From positions 78,611 through 142,610 of the forward strand of contig JAFLSV010000003.1 in NCBI GenBank assembly GCA_022510785.1: a DNA stretch of 64,000 nucleotides. Direction: 5' to 3'. The notes below the pieces were generated by a model. The model ran no database searches. It saw nothing but the letters and a program-made list of their open reading frames with translations, and was not told where the DNA came from. The stretch's first letter is position 1. Each line of letters opens with the position of its first letter. Source of the DNA: Desulfovibrionaceae bacterium. GTDB lineage: Bacteria; Desulfobacterota; Desulfovibrionia; Desulfovibrionales; Desulfovibrionaceae. Position numbers and translations under genes: made by a program. This document shows, piece by piece, positions 33,431 through 41,494 of this stretch.

Positions 33431-34350
33431 GCGGAGCGGACGGCCCGCTTGGCCCCCATCTGGGTGCGGCGCACCACCCGTGAAAGCAGCCGCCGCTCGG
33501 CCCGGCGCAGTATCCAGGACAGGGTGAGGGTGACGCACAGGTAAATGATGGCCACGGTGAGCCAGATTTCAAAGGCGCGGAAATTGATGGAGATGATTTC
33601 CTGCCCCTGGCGGGTGAGCTCGGCCACGCCGATTACCACCAGAAGGGAGGTATCCTTGAGGGAAATAATGAACTGGTTGCCCAGGGGCGGAATCATGCGC
33701 CGGAAAGCCTGGGGCCAGATGACATAGAGCATGGCCTGGAAGCCGGTCAGACCGGTGGAGCGGGCGGCCTCGCCCTGGCCGGCGTCGATGGAGACAATGG
33801 CTCCGCGCACAATTTCCGCGATATAGGCCCCGGCGTTGATCCCGATGGCCACGATGCCCGCGGTGAGCGGCGGGATGCGGATTCCCATGACCAGGGGCAG
33901 GCCGAAATACAGAAACATCACCTGAACAATCAGGGGCGTGCCGCGGATGATTTCGATGTAGGTCACGGCCAGGGCGCGCAAAACCCGGTTGTGGCCAGTA
34001 TTGACGAGGCCCGCCGCGCTGCCCAGGATAAGCCCCAGAATGAGCCCGCACACGGTGATGAACAGGGTCAGCTCCAGGCCGCTCAGTGCCTGTCCGTCAC
34101 CGCAGATCTGGCTTGCCGCGATGCCGAGCGCCATTCCCGCCACCAGGCCGCCCACGCTGAACAGAAGTATCCGATCGAGATATTCGGAGCGGCTGGCGTC
34201 CTCCTGACGAACCACGCGGACTGCCGCGACAAGCCCCGCCAGCAGGCCAAGCATCAGGCCCGCCGCCGAAATTTTCAGCGTCAGTCCCTGGATGCCCACC
34301 AAAAGAGGGATGCTGTCAAGCATCACTTCGGGATGGAATTGAAACGCCAT
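33427..34350 (-). CDS. polar amino acid (glutamine-type) ABC transporter permease
   Basis: A 307-residue membrane protein of the HisM/GlnP family. The conserved permease loop reads EIIRGTPLIVQVMFLYFGLP, and the EAA-type motif is in GQGEAARSTGLTGFQAMLYV. Most members have about 220 residues; here roughly 85 extra N-terminal residues add one to two helices (GLTLKISAAGLMLGLLAG, FSVGGLVAGMALGIAAS) that resemble a duplicated first segment. ATG 34350 follows GGCGGATCGC. It lies downstream of the binding-protein gene, with an intercistronic hairpin between. The ATPase subunit is not encoded nearby. Confidence 0.87.
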   Translation of the reverse strand: MAFQFHPEVMLDSIPLLVGIQGLTLKISAAGLMLGLLAGLVAAVRVVRQEDASRSEYLDRILLFSVGGLVAGMALGIAASQICGDGQALSGLELTLFITVCGLILGLILGSAAGLVNTGHNRVLRALAVTYIEIIRGTPLIVQVMFLYFGLPLVMGIRIPPLTAGIVAIGINAGAYIAEIVRGAIVSIDAGQGEAARSTGLTGFQAMLYVIWPQAFRRMIPPLGNQFIISLKDTSLLVVIGVAELTRQGQEIISINFRAFEIWLTVAIIYLCVTLTLSWILRRAERRLLSRVVRRTQMGAKRAVRSA

Positions 34351-34463
34351 GCGATCCGCCTTGAGGCTTGAGAAGCGCTGAGCCGCCTGTATCGGCGCGC
34401 CCAGCATGGCCCGGGCTCAGGAGCCGGCGCGCGGCCGGGAAGAAGGGCCCGCCGCGCGCGAAG

Positions 34464-34490
34464 ACCGGGCGGACACCGTGTCCGCCCGGT
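34464..34490 (-). promoter_or_regulatory. intercistronic hairpin between glnH and the permease gene
   Basis: ACCGGGCGGAC and GTCCGCCCGGT form a perfect 11-base stem with a five-base loop, ten bases after the glnH stop. No T tract follows. Such hairpins commonly stabilise the binding-protein message or lower permease expression relative to it. Confidence 0.6.
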
Positions 34491-34499
34491 CACAACAGC

Positions 34500-35252
34500 T
34501 TATTTTGTGTCCGGATCCACGTCAAACCACTTGATGTACAGCGCCTTGTAGGTGCCATCGTCCTTCATGGCCTTGAGGGCGTCGTTGACCTTCTGCACCA
34601 GGTCGCTGCCCTTGGGGAAGCCTATGCCGTAGGACTGCCCTTCATAGAGGGGGCCCACCACGGTCAGGGCGCCGTCCGAGGCCTTGGCGAAGTCGCGCAC
34701 CACGGATTCGTCAAAGAACGCGGCGTCCGCGCCCTTGCCCAGCACTTCCAGATACATGCCGTCGTTGTTGGGGAAGAGCTTGACTTCCTTGGCCTTGGTG
34801 AACTGGGTTCGCAGATAGTCCGCCGACGAGGTGCCGGTTTTGGTGGCGATGACCTTGCCTTCCAGGTCTTCCAGCTTTGTGTAGGTACCCGCGTCCTCGC
34901 TGCGGACGATCAGCATGATGCCGGTGTCGTAATACGGGTCGGACATGTCCACCACTTCCAGACGCTGGGGCGAAATGGTCATGGCCGCGATGGCCGCGTC
35001 GAGGTTGCCGGTCTGCAAACCGGGGATGATGCCGTTGAAGTCCATGGGCTGGAAGCTGTAGTCCAGGCCGGCGCGTTTGGCGATGTTGTCCCACAGCTCA
35101 ATGTCGAAACCGGTGTAGGTGCCGGTTTCGTCCTTGAACTCGAAGGGCTTGAAGTTGGTGTCGTGGGCCACGACCAGCGGCGCGGCGGCGGCCATGCCGC
35201 TTATTCCCAGGCTCAGGCACAGGGCGGAAAGCAGGACGGAAATGCGTTTCAT
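34500..35252 (-). CDS. glnH: periplasmic glutamine-type amino acid binding protein
   Basis: A 250-residue secreted solute-binding protein of family 3. A clear signal peptide (RISVLLSALCLSLGISGMAA, cleavage near AAA) precedes the two-lobed domain. KPFEFKDETGTYTGFDIELW and AAIAAMTISPQRLEVVDMSD are the ligand-binding strands of the GlnH/HisJ group, and GFPKGSDLVQKVNDAL is the second-lobe motif. The length is standard. GGGAG lies before the ATG, and a well-formed promoter at 35359-35387 drives it. The match to glutamine binders is good; related amino acids are possible. Confidence 0.88.
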   Translation of the reverse strand: MKRISVLLSALCLSLGISGMAAAAPLVVAHDTNFKPFEFKDETGTYTGFDIELWDNIAKRAGLDYSFQPMDFNGIIPGLQTGNLDAAIAAMTISPQRLEVVDMSDPYYDTGIMLIVRSEDAGTYTKLEDLEGKVIATKTGTSSADYLRTQFTKAKEVKLFPNNDGMYLEVLGKGADAAFFDESVVRDFAKASDGALTVVGPLYEGQSYGIGFPKGSDLVQKVNDALKAMKDDGTYKALYIKWFDVDPDTK

Positions 35253-35358
35253 GGAGAATCTCCCTCAAGGACGAGAACATGAAAACCGCTCCCGGCCGGG
35301 GCGCCCTGCGCGGACGGCCGGTAGAGAGGCCGAGGCCTTTCCTGAGCGGGAAAGTATC

Positions 35359-35387
35359 AGTATAGCGGTATTAGCGAAAAAGCACAA
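35359..35387 (-). promoter_or_regulatory. sigma70-type promoter of glnH
   Basis: On the minus strand TTGTGC (35387-35382), a 17-base spacer and TATACT (35364-35359). Transcription would begin near 35,352 and give a leader of about 100 bases. Confidence 0.55.
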
Positions 35388-35511
35388 GAAGCCCGCGCCG
35401 GGCCGGAACCGGAGCTTGTGGCCCGCGCGGGGGAGGCTGCTGGCATTTTTTGGGTGGGGGGCGGACACGAGCCGCGTGTCGCCGGCCGCAGGGAATGTTC
35501 CGTTTCCGGCT

Positions 35512-36639
35512 TCAGCGCCCCGCGTTGCCGGGAGAGCGGAGCGCGGCGGACACAGGGGAGTCCTGGTTCAGCACTTCGTCATACAGGGCCGCGTATTCCG
35601 CGCCAAGGCGGAAAGGCCGGAAGCCCTCCAGCGCGGCATGACCGCCCGTCACCAGCTTCTCCCGCAGGGCGGGTTCCTGCATAAGGCGCAGCATGGAACC
35701 GGCCAGGGCCACCGGGTTGGCCGGGGACGAAAGCAGAAGCGACGTTTTGTCTTCGCCCAAATCCCGGTGGGCCGCCAGGGCCGTGCAGGCCACGGGAACG
35801 CCGCAGCTCCACGCATCCAGAATAACCGACACCCCGCCCCGGCCCGCCGAGTCACAGCACAGGGCCGCGTCGGCCGCCTCAAGAAAGACGCGCCGATCCT
35901 GGCCGCCGATGAGGCTCAGCCTGTCCCGCACACCCAGCTTGTCCGCGCTCTCCAGCAGGGAATCGAACAAGGGGCCTTCGCCCACAATGCGCACTTCCCA
36001 TTCCGGCAGATCCTCAATACCCATGGTTTGAAGATAGGCCATGGACTGAATGAGGCCGGCATGATCCGCCGCCGGGGTCAGGGCGCCCGCGGCCACAAAA
36101 ATGAAGCGCCCGTTCTGGTGCGCGCTGATAAAGCCCGCATGGGCCCTGTCGGGCGCGGCGGGGCGGGCGGCGGGCAGAATGACCCGGATTTTGGCGTCCG
36201 GCACGCCGTTGGCGTGGGCCAGCCCGGCCAGTTCCGTTCCGGCGCAGACCACGGCGTCGAGCTGCTGAATACTCCGGGTGCGCAGTTTTTTGCCGTTTTC
36301 GGGCGCGGTGAAGAGGGTGTGCACAAGGTGCAGCTCGCGGTGACGGCGGCGCAGCAGCGCGGCCCGGGTCAGGGCGCCGGGATCCAGGGTATGAAGCAGA
36401 CGCACGCCGTGACGCCGAATCAGGCGGTGCAGGCTCCACATCAAAGCCAGGGCGGAGCCGCTGTGTTTCAGTTCCACCAGGGGCAGGTCAGCCTTTCGGG
36501 CGCCCGCGGCCAGGGGACTGCGCCAGGGGCAGGCCAGCAGGGCCTCATGCCCGGCGTCGCGCAGGGCACGGGCCAGGAGCAGAACCTGTTCCGTCTCATC
36601 AGAGGCGGTGGAACCAAGATGGAGAAGCAGCATGGACAT
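35512..36639 (-). CDS. glycosyltransferase, GT4-like (GT-B fold)
   Basis: A 375-residue two-domain protein with the GT-B pattern: an N-terminal GSTASDETEQVLLLARALRD and a C-terminal nucleotide-sugar domain (FVAAGALTPAADHAGLIQSM, then VRIVGEGPLFDSLL). The usual E-x7-E motif of GT4 enzymes is altered: RGGVSVILDAWSCGVPVA stands where EGFGLVVLEAMACG is expected, so both glutamates are replaced. The enzyme may still work, as some relatives tolerate this. It lies divergent from a GT2 gene, a usual arrangement for LPS or surface-glycan genes. Start at 36639 is not supported by a strong ribosome-binding site; 36633 is equally possible. Confidence 0.75.
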   Translation of the reverse strand: MSMLLLHLGSTASDETEQVLLLARALRDAGHEALLACPWRSPLAAGARKADLPLVELKHSGSALALMWSLHRLIRRHGVRLLHTLDPGALTRAALLRRRHRELHLVHTLFTAPENGKKLRTRSIQQLDAVVCAGTELAGLAHANGVPDAKIRVILPAARPAAPDRAHAGFISAHQNGRFIFVAAGALTPAADHAGLIQSMAYLQTMGIEDLPEWEVRIVGEGPLFDSLLESADKLGVRDRLSLIGGQDRRVFLEAADAALCCDSAGRGGVSVILDAWSCGVPVACTALAAHRDLGEDKTSLLLSSPANPVALAGSMLRLMQEPALREKLVTGGHAALEGFRPFRLGAEYAALYDEVLNQDSPVSAALRSPGNAGR

Positions 36640-36710
36640 CGGCGCAGAATAAGCGCCTTTCAGGCGGGGCGCAAGTGCTGGCGTCGCTCGTCCATGGCAG
36701 GCTTATCCTG

Positions 36711-36739
36711 TTGGAATTTATGGAATTTAATGATAAAAT
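36711..36739 (+). promoter_or_regulatory. sigma70-type promoter of the GT2 gene
   Basis: TTGGAA at 36711 and TAAAAT at 36734 with a 17-base spacer, in a locally AT-rich stretch that also contains the near-repeat GGAATTTA twice. The leader to the ATG at 36907 would be about 160 bases. Confidence 0.5.
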
Positions 36740-36906
36740 GCGCCATGCGCGGCACGGGATCGCTCAGGCATCGGGGTGGACATGCGCTTCTGCGGCATGG
36801 CATAAGGGCGCGACAGCGAAAAGGTTGAGAGCGGGAACGTCCCGGGGCGGGCGCGATGCCGGCTTCGCGGAGGGGCGCTGGAACGACGGGTTTTTCGGAG
36901 GCCCTC

Positions 36907-38184
36907 ATGCCTGACGTGAGCATCATCATTCCGGTTCACAACAAGTGGGAGCTCACCCGCGCCTGCCTGCGCTCCCTGGCCGAGCACAGCCGCGGGACGG
37001 AATGCGAGGTGATTGTGGTGGACAACGCCTCCAGTGACGACAGCCCCGCCGCCTGCCCGGCTTTGGGCGAAAGCCTGTTCGGCGCGCGTTTTCATTACCA
37101 GCGCTTTGAAGAAAACCGCAATTTCGGCCCGGCCTGCAATGCCGGGGCCGCGCTGGCTGATTCGGATCTGCTCTTTTTTCTTAATAATGACACTCTGCTG
37201 ACGCCGGGCTGGCTGCCGCCCCTGCTGGAGGCCCTGACGGCGGAATCCGGGCTGGCCGCGGTGGGGCCGCTGCTTGTGTACCCGGATGAGACGGTACAGC
37301 ACCTGGGCATTGTCATCAGTCCGGCCGGAGCCAGCATGGGGCATTTGTACGCGGGGCTTTCCGCCGGGCATCCCCTGGCCCGCCGCCGCCGCCGCTTTCC
37401 GGCCATTACCGGCGCCGCGCTTATGCTGCCCCGCGCTCTTTTTCTGGAGGAGGGCGGCTTTTGGGAAGAATATGCCAACGGCTTTGAAGATGTGGATCTG
37501 TGCCTGAGCCTGGCGAAAAAGGGCCGGGCCATGAGCGTGGTTCCCGAAAGCCGGGTGATTCATCTGGAAAGCCAGACGCCTGAGCGGCGCGCCCGTGACG
37601 TGGATAACGGCCGCCTGCTCCGGACGCGGCATGATTTGAGCCGTTTTGCCAATATGCATACCCTGGCCGATGAGGACGGCCTTGCCCTGCGGGTGGAAGC
37701 GGATCTTCAGGTGCGCTTTGCAGTGCCCGAAGAACGCCGGCGGGAACTTTTGCTGCGGGCGCGCGCGGCTCGTTCCTCCCGGGGCGATCTGTGCCTGAAC
37801 CTGCTGAAGCTTCTGGAAGACGAGCCCTTCTGGGATGAAGGCTGGGCCATGCTGGCCGCGCTGCTGGAGGGAGAGGGCCGCCGGGAAGAGGCCCTGGCCC
37901 TGTGGTTCCGGTATTTGCGCCTGAGCCCCTCGCTGGACGCGGCGGAACAGGCCGTGCGGCTCATGCGGGCGCTGGGCATGGACGCCTCTGACCTGAGCGC
38001 GGACGTGGCGCGCTGGCACGCGGGTATTCTTGACGAAGAAGCCTATGCCGCCAGACTGGCGGGTATTCTGAGCCTGCTGCGCCGCGACGGGCCGCGTTCA
38101 CTCATTCCCGCCTACGAGCGGGCCGCCGCCAGGGCGGCGGAACTGCGCGCGCGTCTGCGTGCCGCGGCGCGGCGGCAGTCATAA
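36907..38184 (+). CDS. family 2 glycosyltransferase with helical C-terminal extension
   Basis: A 425-residue protein. The first 230 residues form a GT-A catalytic domain: VSIIIPVHNKWELTRACLRS, the VVDNASSDD motif, NRNFGPACNAGAA and the metal-site-like LNNDT, ending with GFEDVDLCLSLAKKGR, the usual GT2 acceptor side. This is closest to rhamnosyltransferase-like enzymes that build surface glycans. The remaining 190 residues are alanine- and arginine-rich helices with TPR-like character. ATG 36907 follows GGAGG. It is convergent with the periplasmic gene pair. Confidence 0.87.
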   Translation: MPDVSIIIPVHNKWELTRACLRSLAEHSRGTECEVIVVDNASSDDSPAACPALGESLFGARFHYQRFEENRNFGPACNAGAALADSDLLFFLNNDTLLTPGWLPPLLEALTAESGLAAVGPLLVYPDETVQHLGIVISPAGASMGHLYAGLSAGHPLARRRRRFPAITGAALMLPRALFLEEGGFWEEYANGFEDVDLCLSLAKKGRAMSVVPESRVIHLESQTPERRARDVDNGRLLRTRHDLSRFANMHTLADEDGLALRVEADLQVRFAVPEERRRELLLRARAARSSRGDLCLNLLKLLEDEPFWDEGWAMLAALLEGEGRREEALALWFRYLRLSPSLDAAEQAVRLMRALGMDASDLSADVARWHAGILDEEAYAARLAGILSLLRRDGPRSLIPAYERAAARAAELRARLRAAARRQS

Positions 38185-38212
38185 AAAAGCCGCCGGATCG
38201 GAATCCGGCGGC
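38183..38212 (-). terminator. Rho-independent terminator between convergent genes
   Basis: A ten-base perfect stem (GCCGCCGGAT / ATCCGGCGGC, four-base loop) with six T residues on the minus strand. It ends the transcript of the periplasmic gene pair; on the plus strand it lacks a T tract but may still slow the GT2 transcript. Confidence 0.85.
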
Positions 38213-38244
38213 ACGGGCGGCACGCACCGGGGCCGCCGTCAGCA

Positions 38245-38616
38245 TTAATGTTCCACTTCCACCTGGGCGGCCACCGGTGTTTCCGGGGGCAGGGTGAGGT
38301 AGCGAACCTTCACCGAGTCGCCGCTTTTCAGGCCATCCAGGCCGGAGCCGAGCTCCCTGCCCATGACGCCGCCCAGCACTTCCGATTCAAACGCGGTCTG
38401 GGGGCTGACGCGGAATTCCACATCGCCCTTTTTTTCCACATTGACAATGAAGGTATTGCGGGGGCTGTTCACGGCCTTGACCACCCCGTGTACCGAGGCG
38501 TCATGGCTGGTGTCGCGAAGAATGCTGTCCAGGCCGTTGACATTGAAGGATGCGGCGCCGGCGCTCAGGGGCAGGCACAGGCTGAACCCGGCCAGGGTCA
38601 ACCAGAAACTACGCAT
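38245..38616 (-). CDS. small periplasmic protein, DUF5666-like
   Basis: A 123-residue protein with a signal peptide (RSFWLTLAGFSLCLPLSAGA, cleavage after GAA). The rest looks like one OB/beta-barrel unit: HGVVKAVNSPRNTFIVNVEK, a T-containing strand, a glycine loop and GLKSGDSVKVRYL. This layout resembles the DUF5666 domain and the C-terminal half of the next gene's product, so the two may be paralogues. ATG 38616 is chosen because AAGGAG lies six bases upstream. It lies 108 bases downstream of that paralogue and is followed by a terminator. Confidence 0.7.
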   Translation of the reverse strand: MRSFWLTLAGFSLCLPLSAGAASFNVNGLDSILRDTSHDASVHGVVKAVNSPRNTFIVNVEKKGDVEFRVSPQTAFESEVLGGVMGRELGSGLDGLKSGDSVKVRYLTLPPETPVAAQVEVEH

Positions 38617-38724
38617 GGTATACTCCTTGTTCATACACGCTTGAGGGCGTTTTCGGGCGTTTTGCCCGCGCCGTCCCTGTTCCCGTGACGGAACGGCGGC
38701 CAGAGGCGCGGGCGTCACGCAAAA

Positions 38725-39228
38725 CTACAGATGAAACACGTCGATGAGGAGGGCGTTTTCCACGTCGTCATGGGCGGGCCATACCCGCGCGCGCACACGG
38801 TCGCCCTTTTTCAGGTCGCGGATGCCCTTGTTGGATTCCCAGGTGAAAATGTCGGCGTAGACATTGTCCACAATGGTATTGTCGCTGACCCGAATTTTGG
38901 CAAGACTGCCGTCCTTGCGCTTCAGTTCCACGATGCCGGCCGCGGCGTCCAGGTTTTCCACGGTGCCCCGCTCGACCAGCAGAAGGGGAAAGGAAACGAC
39001 AATTTCCTCGGTGGGCGGCAGAATGGTCAGCACGCCCCACTCGACGCCCTGGGGAAGGGCGGCCCTGGCGGCGGAATTTTGAGCCTTTTCGGCTTGGACT
39101 TTGGCAGCCGCGGCCGATGTGGAGGGGGCGGAGGGGGTGGCGCCGGCAGGGGTATCAGCGGCGGATGACAGGGCGGGAACGCACAGCAGGCCGACGATCA
39201 GGCCCGCCAGGATGCTTTTGCGATGCAT
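38725..39228 (-). CDS. periplasmic protein, DUF5666-like
   Basis: A 167-residue secreted protein: signal peptide (KSILAGLIVGLLCVPALSSA), an alanine/serine-rich linker (25-55) and a beta unit from 60 onwards with KRKDGSLAKIRVSDNTIVDN and DLKKGDRVRARVWP. The pattern of strands and the dLkkGD-V-V turn are shared with the smaller downstream gene. Function unknown; a metal or envelope-stress role is a guess. Its start lies inside the 3' end of the aminotransferase gene, a 74-base overlap, so the two are tightly linked. Confidence 0.7.
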   Translation of the reverse strand: MHRKSILAGLIVGLLCVPALSSAADTPAGATPSAPSTSAAAAKVQAEKAQNSAARAALPQGVEWGVLTILPPTEEIVVSFPLLLVERGTVENLDAAAGIVELKRKDGSLAKIRVSDNTIVDNVYADIFTWESNKGIRDLKKGDRVRARVWPAHDDVENALLIDVFHL

Positions 39229-40198
39229 AGGCTTTCTCTCTCATGGTTGGAACTTCTGAAAACGGCGTTCCTGCGGCCAGCAGCGCGGCGTGCAGTTCCT
39301 GACGGAGCCTGCGGGCCACGGGGCCGGGGCGGCCGTTCCCAATGGGGCGCCCCTCGTAATGCGTGACGGCCACACATTCGGGCGTGGTTCCCAGTACCAG
39401 GATTTCGGAAGCCTCGTACACGATATCTTCGCTGATGTCGGTGAGTATCACCGGCATGAAGGCGCGGGCCAGCTCCATGGCCAGAAGGGCCGTGGTGCCG
39501 GGCAGGGAATGCTGGAACGGAGGCAGCAGAAGGCGGCCTTCGGCGTCCACCACCGCCACGTTGGCGATGGCCGCTTCGGCCAGGCAGCCCCGCTCGTCGA
39601 AGGAAAAGCTGACGTTGACGCCCCGTTCCGCGGCCTCTCTGGCCATGAGCATATTGGGCAGGTAGTTGGTGGACTTGATTTGGGCCAGATAGGGCTGCTT
39701 GGCGGGCACGGCGCTGCGGCAGGCCGTGAGGCCCCTGTCCCAGTAATCCCGTGGCAGGGGACGGCTGCGGGTCGCCACCATGAACAGGCTGCTGCGCGGA
39801 CATTCGCGCGGATCCACCCCCAGGCCGCCGCCGCCCCGGCCCAGCAGGATTTTCAGGCCGCCATCAGCCACGCCCGCCGCGCGGGCCACATCCAGCACGA
39901 TGGATCGCACCTCATCCCAGGGGCAGGGCGGCTCAAGGCCGAGGGCGGCGGCGGAATCCTTCAGGCGCGCGATATGCGCGTCCAGCTGCAGGATGCGGCC
40001 TTCGGCCATGCGCAGGCTTTCAAAGACCCCGTCGCCGCGGTGCACCAGGTGGTCGTCCAAAGGAACCAGCATCAGTTTGGGATCGCGACAGAGAGCGCCC
40101 ATGCGGTGCTCGTAAAAGACCAGCACATTCTCCGTGCCGGGCCGGGGTGTTTCCCTCAGGCGTGCCAGCCAGCCTTCCGCGTCCAGTTCCTGAATCAT
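39155..40198 (-). CDS. class IV PLP-dependent aminotransferase (BCAT/aminodeoxychorismate lyase-like)
   Basis: A 347-residue fold-type IV enzyme. The PLP lysine is Lys175 in QIKSTNYLPN, HRGDGVFESLR is the N-terminal family signature, and GCLAEAAIANVAVVD plus SLPGTTALLAMELA complete it. These features fit branched-chain aminotransferase, D-amino-acid transaminase or 4-amino-4-deoxychorismate lyase; the class cannot be resolved here. The last 35 residues are a polar extension that overlaps the start of the next gene by 74 bases, so the true stop may lie within that overlap. GGGA precedes the ATG. It follows asd by 52 bases. Confidence 0.82.
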   Translation of the reverse strand: MIQELDAEGWLARLRETPRPGTENVLVFYEHRMGALCRDPKLMLVPLDDHLVHRGDGVFESLRMAEGRILQLDAHIARLKDSAAALGLEPPCPWDEVRSIVLDVARAAGVADGGLKILLGRGGGGLGVDPRECPRSSLFMVATRSRPLPRDYWDRGLTACRSAVPAKQPYLAQIKSTNYLPNMLMAREAAERGVNVSFSFDERGCLAEAAIANVAVVDAEGRLLLPPFQHSLPGTTALLAMELARAFMPVILTDISEDIVYEASEILVLGTTPECVAVTHYEGRPIGNGRPGPVARRLRQELHAALLAAGTPFSEVPTMREKAYASQKHPGGPDRRPAVRSRPVIRR

Positions 40199-40250
40199 GG
40201 AATTCCCGCTTTTTGCCCGGCTTCATGCGCGGGCGTCGTGTCCGTCCGGT

Positions 40251-41297
40251 TTATTTCACAAACATATCCGGCGCGCGCACCGCGAGCAGATCGCGCTTCA
40301 GCAGTTCCTCGGCAATCTGCACGGCGTTGAGGGCCGCGCCCTTGCGCACGTTGTCCGCCACCACCCACAGATTGAGGCCGTTGGCTATGCTCTCGTCCTC
40401 GCGGATCCGGCCCACAAAGACCGCGTCCTCGCCGGCCGCGTCCACGGCCATGGGGTACATGGTCTGGGCGGGGTTGTCGCAGACCTGCACCCCGGGCGCG
40501 GTGGCCAGCAGGGCGCGGGCTTCGCGGGCGCTCAGCTTTTTGGCCGTTTCAATGTTGATCGCTTCGGAATGGCCGTAAAACACGGGCACGCGCACGCAGG
40601 TGGCGGTCACGCGGATGCCGGGATCCTCCATGATTTTGGTGGTCTCGTGCACCATTTTCATCTCTTCCCTGGTGTATTCGTTGTCCAGGAAGACATCGAT
40701 ATGCGGCAGGCAGTTGAAGGCGATGCGGTGGGGATAGGTCTTGATTTCCGGGTCGCGCCCGTTGAAGAGCTGGCGCACCTGGCTTTCAAGCTCGGCAATG
40801 CCCTTCTGCCCCGTGCCGCTCACGGCCTGGTAGGTGGAGACCACCACGCGCCGGATGCCGGCGGCGTCGTGCAGGGGCTTGAGGGCCACGACCATCTGAA
40901 TGGTGGAGCAGTTGGGGTTGGCGATGATGCCGTTGTGATTTTCCAGCGCGTGCGGATTGACCTCCGGCACCACCAGGGGACAGCGATCGTCCATGCGCCA
41001 GGCGCTGGAGTTGTCCACCACCACGCAGCCCGACGCCGCGGCATAGGGCGCGTATTCCAGCGAGGTGGAGCCGCCCGCTGAAAAAAGGGCCAGGTTCACG
41101 CCCCTGAAGGATTCCCTGGTCAGCTCCCGCACCACCAGTTCATCATCCCCGTAGGGCACCCTGCTGCCCGCCGAGCGGGACGAGGCCAGGGCCAGCACCG
41201 AGCTGGCGGGAAAATTCCGTTCGGCCAGCACGCTCAGCATTTCGCGCCCGACGGCGCCCGTGGCCCCCGCGACGGCCACCACCAGAGACTTCTTCAT
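40251..41297 (-). CDS. asd: aspartate-semialdehyde dehydrogenase
   Basis: A 348-residue NADP-dependent enzyme that reduces aspartyl phosphate to aspartate semialdehyde, the branch point to lysine/diaminopimelate, threonine and methionine. The Rossmann motif VAGATGAVGREM opens the protein, and the catalytic cysteine is Cys130 in ANPNCSTIQMV. STYQAVSGTGQKGI and VRVPVFYGHSEAI are the other family motifs. The start is clear and the length is normal. It lies between the cmk-moaC fusion and the aminotransferase on the same strand, with 197 bases upstream as a probable promoter region. Confidence 0.96.
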   Translation of the reverse strand: MKKSLVVAVAGATGAVGREMLSVLAERNFPASSVLALASSRSAGSRVPYGDDELVVRELTRESFRGVNLALFSAGGSTSLEYAPYAAASGCVVVDNSSAWRMDDRCPLVVPEVNPHALENHNGIIANPNCSTIQMVVALKPLHDAAGIRRVVVSTYQAVSGTGQKGIAELESQVRQLFNGRDPEIKTYPHRIAFNCLPHIDVFLDNEYTREEMKMVHETTKIMEDPGIRVTATCVRVPVFYGHSEAINIETAKKLSAREARALLATAPGVQVCDNPAQTMYPMAVDAAGEDAVFVGRIREDESIANGLNLWVVADNVRKGAALNAVQIAEELLKRDLLAVRAPDMFVK

Positions 41298-41494
41298 ACC
41301 ATGTGCTCCTGTCAGCGAATGCGCCCCCCGTCTGTCCGGTCATTCCGCAGAGGCGGCCAGGGCAGGAGGAGGGGCGGCTGGAAAGAAAAATTTTTTTGGC
41401 ATTGCTCCATGGCGCTGTCAAGCCGCTTTTCCCCTTGCCGTGTGCGCTGCCGCATTTCCCCGCGCCGTTCGGGTTTTCCCCGCGTGTTCTGATT

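Noticed and set aside
41416..41421. Perfect TTGACA on the minus strand upstream of asd
   Set aside because: No acceptable -10 box lies 16-18 bases downstream, only an A-rich run, so I did not list it as a promoter.
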